Below, piece by piece: positions 16,926 to 23,896 of a DNA stretch of 64,000 bases; position 1 is the stretch's first letter; each line of letters opens with the position of its first letter. The translations under genes and the position numbers were made by a program. The DNA is from Desertibaculum subflavum (GTDB lineage Bacteria; Pseudomonadota; Alphaproteobacteria; Ferrovibrionales; Ferrovibrionaceae). Under the pieces are notes generated by a model. That model was not told the DNA's origin. It worked only from the letters and a program-made list of their open reading frames with translations, and did no database searches. The DNA lies in assembly GCA_003576705.1 (NCBI GenBank), contig QOZS01000029.1, forward strand, positions 1-64,000, in the 5' to 3' direction.

Positions 16926-17187
16926 TGAACAGGGCTTTAACCGCGCAGGGCGAACTAGATCCTCCTGACATCTTGGCGACGGTATGCACATCCATTGGCA
17001 CTTTCCCGTCCTCGCAGCACCGGTGCGAGACAGCCGGCGCTTTGATGTTGAGCAGAAGACCAGACGGCGACGGCTCGCCGCCCGCAACCGAATGTCGAGG
17101 CTCGTGGACAGCCTTCTAGGTTCTGTAGAATCGTAGTTCCTTGTATCATTGCGACTGGTATATTGCGCCCACAAATGGGGCATTGAG
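16926..17187. other. junction between livM and the AT-rich gene
   Basis: About 260 bases with mixed composition: GC-rich at the livM side and increasingly AT-rich to the right. The livM frame stays open here on the minus strand, but its translation looks random. I see no integrase, tRNA or direct repeat that would mark an insertion site. Confidence 0.4.
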
Positions 17188-18657
17188 ATGCCATTTGTCT
17201 TTCCAGACCTGACTGTTCATCCCAAAGGCATGCTCTTGTCGAGCGGGTCGGAGAATTTCCGTCCGTTCCTGAAAGGACAAGAATTTGTGTGGAATCCATC
17301 CGAGTATTTTTTTCGGTGGCATTCAATCCTAAATCCTCGTGGTATTTTGATCCCAGATTCATTCCTATTCTCACACTGGATGGCCGATCATTTGTTTCGG
17401 GATGCAGAAGGAAACATGCAATTCGATGGTGGCTTGGACACTTGGTTTAAGATCCTTTGTGAAACGGAATCAAAAGACGGGCATAGAAATCTTACTGTCT
17501 TAGTACGAGACAAGGAGCTGGGCAGCGCCGAGTTGCTGCGGCATCGACTCGTCGGTGATGCTACTCCTTCAACACGCGTGGACGGACTATACGGAACCAA
17601 AATGGCTCGACGGATCGCAAATGAACTAAGCGATTACTCAATTCCGTCTGTCGAATGGAAAAAGAATATGAGCCACAGGCTGGCAATGATGGTGGAGAAA
17701 ACTTGCCTGTTACAACCGTCCAGTTTGGACGACTCTGGATTACCACTCGATGTCAAGAAACGCTGCCAATCCTTTTTAGCAAAGTCGAATGACATTCAGA
17801 ATACTATAAATAACGCGGTACAGTACGGCTTAAAACATCCTAGTATGGGCGTCCGTTATTTGGATCTGGTAAATTTATTGGCCCCGAATATTTGCGGAGA
17901 GAAGATAACAATCGAAGAAATTGTGGGAAAGAGAGAACGTGGAGAAAGTGCGAGATTTCCTACAGTAACTGCTGCGCTAAAGCATATCCAAGAAGTCACT
18001 CCAAAAAATGTCGGAATATCTAAACACTGGTTCAAATTATTTGGTGATTGCTATTCTGGAAATTTCGCCAAGGAGTTCGAATGTGATTTTGAGAGACAGT
18101 TTTATAGTGATATTTCATCTAGTTTATTTGAAATATCATACAAAAATTTGGATATGTCTAAATCCCGCGTTGAGCCGCCAATTTTCCAAAGTACGATGAT
18201 ACTTCCGCGCCCGGAGTCTATCATGCACCTCTCGTGCAAGAGCCTAAAGACAATCCTTGATTCGACACAAAGAAAAGAATATCTCGCTGCATATAAGGAC
18301 TTCGAAGAATCTTGTGGAATTCCAAAGAGAGAAAATGCTGTATTATTTGGAAAGCAGATGATTCACTACACGAACTACATCTCGAGATTTCCCGAGATAG
18401 AAAGGGATATAGAGAGACTAGAAGCCAATATTTTTTCTGGTGTTTTATTAAATTCATACAAGAATCGTGCTTCGCTCACCACTCCCATGCTTGTTGAAAG
18501 CGCTATTTATGGCGACCCCACTTTAACAGCCGCATTTGCGACTCTTAGAGTAATCTCAAACATGATGGACGATTTTTATACAATAAAAATTAACAAATCA
18601 AGACATGAGGTTAGTTATGAGCTAAGATCCGATAACTCTATTTTTATAGAAATATGA
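17188..18657 (+). CDS. AT-rich orphan gene of unknown function, probably horizontally acquired
   Basis: The 489-residue product from ATG 17188 (in-frame ATG also at 17149) matches no family I recognise. It begins MPFVFPDLTVHPKGMLLSSG and has no signal peptide, membrane segment or catalytic motif that I can name. It looks like a soluble, mixed alpha/beta protein with a helical C-terminal half. Base composition is strikingly foreign: positions 18541-18600 contain 15 G or C in 60, against 50 of 60 at 16561-16620. Codon use is AT-rich throughout. A lone phage- or defence-related cargo gene is one possibility, but nothing in the sequence proves it. Confidence 0.7.
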   Translation: MPFVFPDLTVHPKGMLLSSGSENFRPFLKGQEFVWNPSEYFFRWHSILNPRGILIPDSFLFSHWMADHLFRDAEGNMQFDGGLDTWFKILCETESKDGHRNLTVLVRDKELGSAELLRHRLVGDATPSTRVDGLYGTKMARRIANELSDYSIPSVEWKKNMSHRLAMMVEKTCLLQPSSLDDSGLPLDVKKRCQSFLAKSNDIQNTINNAVQYGLKHPSMGVRYLDLVNLLAPNICGEKITIEEIVGKRERGESARFPTVTAALKHIQEVTPKNVGISKHWFKLFGDCYSGNFAKEFECDFERQFYSDISSSLFEISYKNLDMSKSRVEPPIFQSTMILPRPESIMHLSCKSLKTILDSTQRKEYLAAYKDFEESCGIPKRENAVLFGKQMIHYTNYISRFPEIERDIERLEANIFSGVLLNSYKNRASLTTPMLVESAIYGDPTLTAAFATLRVISNMMDDFYTIKINKSRHEVSYELRSDNSIFIEI

Positions 18658-18880
18658 AATTATTACTATAATTTAACTTTATTTGTGATGACCTTGACTG
18701 GCGCGGTCACAAGTAATTGTCTTTGTTTAAGACTGAAAATTTTCTCTATTCCACTGCGAGATTATCGAGTTACTCAAGTGATTGTATGAGGCTGCACTCA
18801 TCCCGCGATAGGAAGTCGCACGGGCCTTATGGATGAGCCGGGCCCGGTTCACTGGGGATCGAGACCGGGCCCGCAACGCA
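18658..18880. other. AT-rich to GC-rich transition downstream of the orphan gene
   Basis: The first ~130 bases stay AT-rich, and composition returns to the genome norm at about 18800. TTGTGA (18682-18687) and TCACAA (18707-18712) are complementary and could form a loose stem. No gene or integration signature is visible. Confidence 0.35.
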
Positions 18881-19084
18881 TCACTTCGCGATGTCGTAGA
18901 TCAGGCCCGCGCCGGCGCCGACCAGGGCGCCGGTATTGGTGTCGCCGGCCAGCGCGCCGACACCGGCGCCGACGCCGGCGCCCACCAGGGTGCCGCAGGC
19001 GGAGAGCGTCAGCATGGCGAGCGCGACCAGGGCGGCCAGAGCCGGAGCTGTATGGGCCGGACCGCGGCGCGTGGTGGTGGACAT
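18881..19084 (-). CDS. glycine-zipper lipoprotein
   Basis: From the ATG at 19084 the product has 67 residues, with an AAAGGGAACAG ribosome site. A hydrophobic signal ends in the lipobox LSAC, so the mature protein should be a lipoprotein. The mature part is VGAGVGAGVGALAGDTNTGALVGAGAG-like, a glycine zipper as in small outer-membrane or SmpA/Omp-like lipoproteins. It may span or perturb the membrane; the precise role is unknown. An upstream ATG at 19138 would add 18 charged residues before the signal and is less likely. Confidence 0.75.
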   Translation of the reverse strand: MSTTTRRGPAHTAPALAALVALAMLTLSACGTLVGAGVGAGVGALAGDTNTGALVGAGAGLIYDIAK

Positions 19085-19405
19085 CTGTTCCCTTTCCCGG
19101 CGCGGGTCGCGCCGATTAACCGTACGGCCCATACACACGCAGCAGGGGGCACCTCTCCTGCGGTCGGAGGGGCCGACCGAAGATCACGCTAACGTCAGCC
19201 GGGCGTGAAGGCAGTTCTCTTTCTGAGCAAATTCTGCTAGACTGCCGGAATGAAACTCTGCTTTCCCGGCGGTCCTTACAAATTACGAAAGGAATCGGCG
19301 GAACAGACGCGCCGCGGAACAGATGCGCCGCGGCAGGGCCGGGCCTCCCGGCGGCACCGGGAATACCCACAATTTTGGAGCGGAACAGATGCGCCGCGCT
19401 GTTCC

Positions 19406-19500
19406 GTCGTGGCCGGGCCTAGCTTCAGGAGGAGAACTGGCCGGCCACCCACGCCCTTCTGTTCGTGCCATGGGTACCCGGGTCAAGCCCGGGCACGACG
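19406..19500. repeat. dispersed palindromic repeat inside the array (CGTCGTGGCCGGGC type)
   Basis: CGTCGTGGCCGGGC (19406-19419) and GCCCGGGCACGACG (19487-19500) are inverted copies with one mismatch. The right part continues the TACCCGGGTCAAGCCCGGG palindrome (from 19474), a motif that I know to be scattered between genes in many alphaproteobacteria. It fills the spacer between the third and fourth 17-base repeats. Confidence 0.6.
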
Positions 19501-19587
19501 AGGTGAAGGAACAGATGCGCCGCGCCTGCCTCGCGGCGGCTGAAGCTGGGGAACAGATGCGCCGGCCGGCGTCGTGCGGCTTCGCCC

Positions 19588-19630
19588 CCACCCTGCCCTC
19601 CCCCATGCCTTCGGCACGGGGGAGGGTTGG
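19588..19630. repeat. single REP-like hairpin inside the array
   Basis: CCCTCCCCC (19596-19604) pairs with GGGGGAGGG (19618-19626), with an inner TGCC/GGCA stem and a TTGG tail. It is the same type of hairpin as at 14068 and in the paired elements, and sits between the fifth and sixth 17-base repeats. Confidence 0.65.
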
Positions 19631-19792
19631 ACCGGAGGAACAGATGCGCCGCGCCGGCCGCCCGGCCGCGAATTCCCCGGTTCATGGCGCTCCGGGTTCG
19701 ATGCTAGAAACGCCTCGCGGGATGACCGGCGCGGAACATTTGCGCCGCGCCTGGCCGAAGCGGACCGGGCCGCGGTCTCGAGGAGGGGTCAG

Positions 19793-20839
19793 TTGAGCGT
19801 CGACATGGAGGAGTTCAAGCGCCTGCTGGCGCAGGTGGCGGCGGGCGAGCGCCTCGATGTCGAGAGCGCCCGCGCCGCCTTCGACGCCATGATGGCCGGC
19901 AATGCCACGCCCTCGCAGATGGGCGGCTTCCTGATGTGCCTGCGCGTCCGCGGCGAGAGCGTGGACGAGATCACCGGCGGCGCCCTCGCCTTGCGCTCGC
20001 GCGCGCTGAAAGTGCAGGCGCCGAAGGGCGCCATCGACATCGTCGGCACCGGCGGCGATGCCACCGGCACCTATAACATCTCCACCTGCACCGCCTTCGT
20101 GGTCGCCGGCACCGGCGTGACGGTGGCGAAGCACGGCAACCGCGCGCTGTCCTCGAAGAGCGGCGCGGCCGATGCGCTCACCGCGCTCGGCGTCAATCTC
20201 GATTGCGCCATGCCGCTGATCGAGCGCGCCATGCGCGAGGCGTCGATCGGCTTCATGCTGGCGCCGCGCCATCACGGCGCCATGCGCGCGGTCGGCCCCA
20301 CGCGCGTCGAGCTCGGCACCCGCACCATCTTCAATTTGCTCGGGCCGCTGGCCAATCCGGCCGATACCAAGCGCCAGCTGATCGGCGTGTTCGGCCGCGA
20401 ATGGGTGCGGCCGGTGGCGGAGACCATGGGCAAGCTCGGCGCCGAGCGCGTCTGGGTCGTGCATGGCAGCGACGGCATGGACGAGATCACCACGACCGGC
20501 GTCACCTATGCCGCCGAGCTGAACGAAGGCACGGTGACCGAGTTCGAGCTGACGCCCGAACAGGCCGGCCTGCCGCGCGCGGTGTTCGAGGACCTGAAGG
20601 GATCCGACCCGGAGACCAACGCGGCCGCGATCCGCAACGTGCTGGCCGGCGCCACCGGCCCCTTGCGCGACATCGTCCTGTTCAACGCCGCCGCCGCCCT
20701 GATCGTCGCCGGCAAGGTCGGCGACCTGAAAGCCGGCGTCGCGGCGGCGGCGCAGTCGATCGACACCGGCCGGGCGAAAGCCGCGCTCGACAAGCTGGTG
20801 ACGATCACCAACGCAGCCCCGCCGAAGGCGGCGGAGTGA
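19793..20839 (+). CDS. trpD: anthranilate phosphoribosyltransferase
   Basis: This enzyme transfers phosphoribose from PRPP to anthranilate in tryptophan synthesis. The 348-residue product has the PRPP loop VGTGGDATGTYNIST, then KHGNRALSSKSG and GRTIFNLLGPLANP-like motifs, and is of normal family length. I start it at TTG 19793 because AGGAGGGG lies about six bases upstream; ATG 19805 would be too far from it. trpE and trpG, which often precede it in this lineage, are absent and replaced by the repeat array. trpC follows after a paired-hairpin element. Confidence 0.93.
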   Translation: MSVDMEEFKRLLAQVAAGERLDVESARAAFDAMMAGNATPSQMGGFLMCLRVRGESVDEITGGALALRSRALKVQAPKGAIDIVGTGGDATGTYNISTCTAFVVAGTGVTVAKHGNRALSSKSGAADALTALGVNLDCAMPLIERAMREASIGFMLAPRHHGAMRAVGPTRVELGTRTIFNLLGPLANPADTKRQLIGVFGREWVRPVAETMGKLGAERVWVVHGSDGMDEITTTGVTYAAELNEGTVTEFELTPEQAGLPRAVFEDLKGSDPETNAAAIRNVLAGATGPLRDIVLFNAAAALIVAGKVGDLKAGVAAAAQSIDTGRAKAALDKLVTITNAAPPKAAE

Positions 20840-20878
20840 TGAGCGGCGTGGCCCGCGACCGCATCCGCCGCCCATCCT

Positions 20879-21045
20879 CCCTCTCTCCCCACTGGTGGGG
20901 AGAGAGGGTCGGGGTGAGGGGGGCGTTGCCACAAACTGAACTCTGGAACCAAGGGCGCGGCGCTGACGGCGAGTTGTTCCCCGCCGATTGCACGGCGGAA
21001 ACGCCCCCCTCACCTAACCTCTCCCCCCACCAGTGGGGGGAGAGG
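20879..21045. repeat. paired-hairpin (BIME-like) element between trpD and trpC
   Basis: The left hairpin 20879-20908 has a perfect 14-base stem, and the right hairpin 21018-21045 a perfect 13-base stem. Between them GGTGAGGGGGGCGTT (20913-20927) is exactly complementary to AACGCCCCCCTCACC (21000-21014), around about 72 unrelated bases. The whole therefore forms nested inverted repeats, like two REP units in opposite orientation. It interrupts an operon and would be strongly folded in the mRNA. Confidence 0.85.
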
Positions 21046-21071
21046 GATTTTGGTTCGTGTGGTGAGTTTCG

Positions 21072-21869
21072 ATGACCAACGTCCTCGACCGCATCTGCGC
21101 CGACAAGCTCGCGCATGTGGCGAAGCGGAAGCAGCTCCGCGCGCTGCGCGCCGTCGAGGCGGATGCAAAAGCGCAGACCGCGCCGCGCGGCTTCTTCAAG
21201 GCGCTCACGGCCGCGAAGCAGGAAGGCCGCACCGGCCTGATCGCCGAGATCAAGAAGGCCTCGCCCTCCAAGGGCCTGATCCGCGCCGATTTCGATCCGC
21301 CGGCGCTCGCCCGCGCCTACAAGGCGGGCGGCGCGACCTGTCTTTCCGTGCTCACCGACACGCCCTATTTCCAGGGCCAGGACGCCGACCTGACCGCGGC
21401 GCGCAGTGCCGTCGACCTGCCGGTGATCCGCAAGGACTTCATGCTCGATCCCTACCAGGTGGTCGATGCCCGCGCGATCGGCGCCGATTGCATCCTGCTG
21501 ATCATGGCCGCGCTGGAAGACGACCAGGCGCGCGAGCTCGCGAGCGTCGCGCGCGACTGGGGCATGGACGTGCTGGTCGAGGTGCATGACGAGGCCGAGC
21601 TCGACCGCGCGCTCCAGCTCGATGCCGGCCTGATCGGCATCAACAACCGCAACCTCAAGACCCTCAAGGTCGACCTCGCGACGACGGAGCGCCTCGCCCC
21701 CCGCGTGCCGGCCGGCAAGCTCACCGTCTGCGAAAGCGGCATCGAGACGTCAGCCGACATCGCGCGGATGGCCAGGATCGACGTGACGACCTTCCTCGTC
21801 GGCGAGAGCCTGATGCGGCGGAGCGACGTGACCGCGGCGGTGCGGAAGCTGCTGGAGAAGACTGCGTGA
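21072..21869 (+). CDS. trpC: indole-3-glycerol phosphate synthase
   Basis: The 265-residue TIM-barrel enzyme closes the indole ring of carboxyphenylamino-deoxyribulose phosphate. Catalytic motifs are EIKKASPSKG, VIRKDFMLDPYQ, GINNRNLKTL and CESGIET, in the expected order. It lacks a fused TrpF domain. It lies downstream of trpD, separated by the paired-hairpin element, and upstream of moaC after another one. Confidence 0.95.
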   Translation: MTNVLDRICADKLAHVAKRKQLRALRAVEADAKAQTAPRGFFKALTAAKQEGRTGLIAEIKKASPSKGLIRADFDPPALARAYKAGGATCLSVLTDTPYFQGQDADLTAARSAVDLPVIRKDFMLDPYQVVDARAIGADCILLIMAALEDDQARELASVARDWGMDVLVEVHDEAELDRALQLDAGLIGINNRNLKTLKVDLATTERLAPRVPAGKLTVCESGIETSADIARMARIDVTTFLVGESLMRRSDVTAAVRKLLEKTA

Positions 21870-21897
21870 ACAGCCGACCTGCATATCGCCGATCACT

Positions 21898-22050
21898 CCC
21901 CTCCGCCCGCAACGCGGGGGGAGGGGTTGGGGGAGGTGGGGAGGTAGGCCTTTCCGCATTGGGCTGTCACGCAAGCCGCGCGCTTCTTCCTGCCACCGCT
22001 TCCTCCCCACCTCACCCAACCCTCTCCCCCCTCTTCGAGGGCGGAGAGGG
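21898..22050. repeat. paired-hairpin (BIME-like) element between trpC and moaC
   Basis: The left hairpin (CCCCTCC 21898-21904 with GGAGGGG 21920-21926) and right hairpin (CCCTCTCC 22020-22027 with GGAGAGGG 22043-22050) flank an inner inverted pair. The inner arms are TTGGGGGAGGTGGGGAGG (21927-21944) and its near-complement at 22002-22019, with one mismatch. Same architecture as the elements at 20879 and 36048, with an unrelated centre. Confidence 0.85.
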
Positions 22051-22077
22051 CTTTTGGGCTGGGGCAGGCCGCACCGC

Positions 22078-22557
22078 ATGACCGGCCGCCTCACCCATTT
22101 CGACGCCGCCGGCAAGGCGCACATGGTCGATGTCTCGGCCAAGGCGGCGACCGAGCGTGTCGCCGTCGCGCGCGGCGAAGTAACGATGCAGCCGGCGACC
22201 TTGAAGCTGGTCCAGGACGGCACCGCCGCCAAGGGCGACGTGCTCGGCACCGCGCGGCTCGCCGGCATCATGGCGGCGAAGCGCACGTCGGACCTGATTC
22301 CGCTCTGCCATCCCCTCCCCGTCACCTCCGTCGCCGTCGATCTCGACTGCGACACGAAGCGCAACGCGGTGACGATCACCGCCACGGTGAAGACCACCGG
22401 CAAGACCGGTGTCGAGATGGAGGCGCTCACCGCCGTCGCGGTCGCCGCGCTCACCGTCTACGACATGGTCAAGGCGGTCGATCGCGGCATGCAGATCCAG
22501 GCGATCCGCCTGACCCACAAATCCGGCGGCAAGTCCGGCACCTATGAGGCGCCGTGA
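22078..22557 (+). CDS. moaC: cyclic pyranopterin monophosphate synthase
   Basis: The 159-residue enzyme acts with MoaA in the first step of molybdenum cofactor synthesis. It has the conserved LCHPLP and a C-terminal GVEMEALTAVAVAALTVYDMVK signature, and normal family length. The ATG at 22078 starts the family-typical LTHFD segment. Its stop overlaps the start of moeA. The molybdenum hydroxylase at 62909 onward is one enzyme in this window that would need the cofactor. Confidence 0.95.
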   Translation: MTGRLTHFDAAGKAHMVDVSAKAATERVAVARGEVTMQPATLKLVQDGTAAKGDVLGTARLAGIMAAKRTSDLIPLCHPLPVTSVAVDLDCDTKRNAVTITATVKTTGKTGVEMEALTAVAVAALTVYDMVKAVDRGMQIQAIRLTHKSGGKSGTYEAP

Positions 22558-23786
22558 TGCCTGACGCGATGATCTCCGTCGCCGAAGCGCGCGCGCGCAT
22601 CCTCGCCGCGGTCAAGTCGCTGCCGGCGGAGACCGTCTCGGTCGCCGAGGCCGTGGGCCGCGTCACCGCGATCGACATCGTCGCGCGCCGCACCCAGCCG
22701 CCTGTCGCGGTCTCGGCGATGGACGGTTGGGCCTGCCGCAGCGCCGATGTGGCGGCCGTGCCGGCGAAGCTCGTCGAGATCGGCTACGTGCCGGCCGGCG
22801 CTTCCTTCGACGGCACCGTCGGCCCGGGCCAAGCGGTGCGCATTTTCACCGGCGCGCCGGTGCCGGCCGGCGCCGATTGCATCGTCATCCAGGAAGACGT
22901 CGACGCCGCGGGCAAGAACCTCACCGTGCGCGAGGGCGCAAAGGCCGGCACCTATGTCCGCCCGGCCGGGCTCGACTTCAAGGCAGGCGAGGTCGGCGTG
23001 CCGGCCGGAAGGCGGCTGACGCCGGCCGATATCGGCCTGGTTGCGGCGATGAACTGGCCCTGGCTCGAAGTGCATCGCCGGCCGCGCATCGCCATGATCG
23101 CGACCGGCGACGAGCTCGCCCGGCCGGGCGAGCCGATCGGCCCGAACCAGATCGTCTCCTCCAACGCGCTCGCCTTGGCGGCGCTGATTCGCGAGGCCGG
23201 TGGCATCCCCATCGATCTCGGCATCGCGCGCGACGAGGAGGCCTCGCTCAGCGCGATGGCCGACGGCGCGCGCGGCGCCGACATGCTGGTGACCTTGGGC
23301 GGCGCGTCGGTCGGCGAGCACGATCTCGTGCGCAAGGTGCTGGGCCAACGCGGCCTCGCGCTCGACTTCTGGCGCATCGCCATGCGGCCCGGCAAGCCGC
23401 TGATGTTCGGCCGCATCGACAACGCCGCCCTGCTCGGCCTGCCCGGCAATCCGGTGTCGTCGCTGGTCTGCGCGACCCTCTTCTTGGTGCCGGCGCTACG
23501 CGCCCTGCAGGGCGAGCGGGCCGAGAGCCGGCCGCCGCTCACCGCCAAGCTCGGCCGCGACTTGGCCGAGAATGACGGCCGCGAGGATTACCTGCGCTCG
23601 ACGCTCAGCTTCGAGGCGGACGGCACGCCGGTCGCGACCCCGTTCGACAAGCAGGACAGCTCCATGCTGTCGCGCCTGGCCCGGGCCGATTGCCTGGTCG
23701 TGCGGGCGCCGCGCGCCCCCGCCGCCAAGGCCGGCAGCCGCGTCGCCATCGTACCGCTCGGATCGGCCGGCGCTTTTTTGGGCTGA
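22557..23786 (+). CDS. moeA: molybdopterin molybdenumtransferase
   Basis: The 409-residue protein inserts molybdate into adenylated molybdopterin. Its domains are visible as PVSAMDGWA-like AVSAMDGWACR, the GAPVPAGAD loop, IATGDELARPGEPI, TLGGASVGEHD and GLPGNPVSSLV. A GTG at 22554 is an alternative start one codon earlier. The ATG overlaps the moaC stop by one base, so the pair is translationally coupled. lexA follows 110 bases later with its own promoter. Confidence 0.94.
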   Translation: MPDAMISVAEARARILAAVKSLPAETVSVAEAVGRVTAIDIVARRTQPPVAVSAMDGWACRSADVAAVPAKLVEIGYVPAGASFDGTVGPGQAVRIFTGAPVPAGADCIVIQEDVDAAGKNLTVREGAKAGTYVRPAGLDFKAGEVGVPAGRRLTPADIGLVAAMNWPWLEVHRRPRIAMIATGDELARPGEPIGPNQIVSSNALALAALIREAGGIPIDLGIARDEEASLSAMADGARGADMLVTLGGASVGEHDLVRKVLGQRGLALDFWRIAMRPGKPLMFGRIDNAALLGLPGNPVSSLVCATLFLVPALRALQGERAESRPPLTAKLGRDLAENDGREDYLRSTLSFEADGTPVATPFDKQDSSMLSRLARADCLVVRAPRAPAAKAGSRVAIVPLGSAGAFLG

Positions 23787-23802
23787 GGTCCTGCATTTGC
23801 GC

Positions 23803-23832
23803 TTGACGTTAGCGGAGGAACCAACCTAGAAC
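23803..23832 (+). promoter_or_regulatory. lexA promoter with alphaproteobacterial LexA box
   Basis: TTGACG (23803-23808) and TAGAAC (23827-23832), spaced by 18 bases, make a plausible promoter. GAAC-CAACCTA-GAAC at 23818-23832 is an exact GAAC-N7-GAAC match, the operator known for alphaproteobacterial LexA. It overlaps the -10 element, as expected for autorepression of the SOS regulator. Confidence 0.85.
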
Positions 23833-23896
23833 ATATGCGGGTTTCGGGTTTGTTCCGGCCCAAGATGTAGATTTTAGGCGGAGGCGAGGGGAAATC

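Larger units (their letters stand above)
19300..19749. repeat. array of seven 17-base repeats (GGAACAGATGCGCCGCG) before trpD
   Basis: Copies start at 19300 (one base change), 19316, 19382, 19508, 19550 (last bases vary), 19637 and 19733 (AGA to ATT). The first two are tandem at a 16-base period; the rest are separated by unrelated spacers of 25 to 109 bases. Start-to-start distances from the second copy onward are 66, 126, 42, 87 and 96, all divisible by three. Two spacers hold other dispersed palindromes. Each copy contains a GGA-ACAG-ATG-CGC-CGC string that looks like a small ribosome site plus start codon. Function unknown. Confidence 0.9.
19085..19792. other. 708-base gene-free stretch upstream of trpD
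   Basis: The left part (19085-19299) is the upstream region of the lipoprotein gene and shows no repeat. The right part holds the 17-base repeat array and two embedded palindromic repeats. Several frames stay open on both strands because stops are rare in GC-rich DNA. The plus-strand frame 19323-19796 reads EQMRR at each repeat and ends in a TGA overlapping the trpD TTG. I do not annotate it as a gene because its spacers are genome-type repeats. Confidence 0.5.

Noticed and set aside
16955..17374. Minus-strand frame with CPIC and CGRR cysteines beside livM
   Set aside because: It overlaps the start of the AT-rich gene, has no ribosome site or family match, and the cysteines do not form a complete zinc motif.
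16926..18880. Genomic island inserted at a tRNA
   Set aside because: No tRNA sequence, integrase or flanking direct repeat was found on either side.
19300..19749. CRISPR array
   Set aside because: Repeats are only 17 bases, spacers vary from 25 to 109 bases, two copies are tandem without a spacer, two spacers hold genome-type palindromes, and no cas gene is in the window.
19300..19749. LexA-type operators from the repeated GAAC
   Set aside because: The GAAC halves are not spaced by seven bases, unlike the exact box at 23818, and the repeats extend over a longer fixed sequence.
19323..19796. Protein-coding gene with EQMRR repeats
   Set aside because: Other frames are equally open, the spacers are dispersed palindromic repeats, and no family or signal supports translation. 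Kept as a finding, not as a gene.
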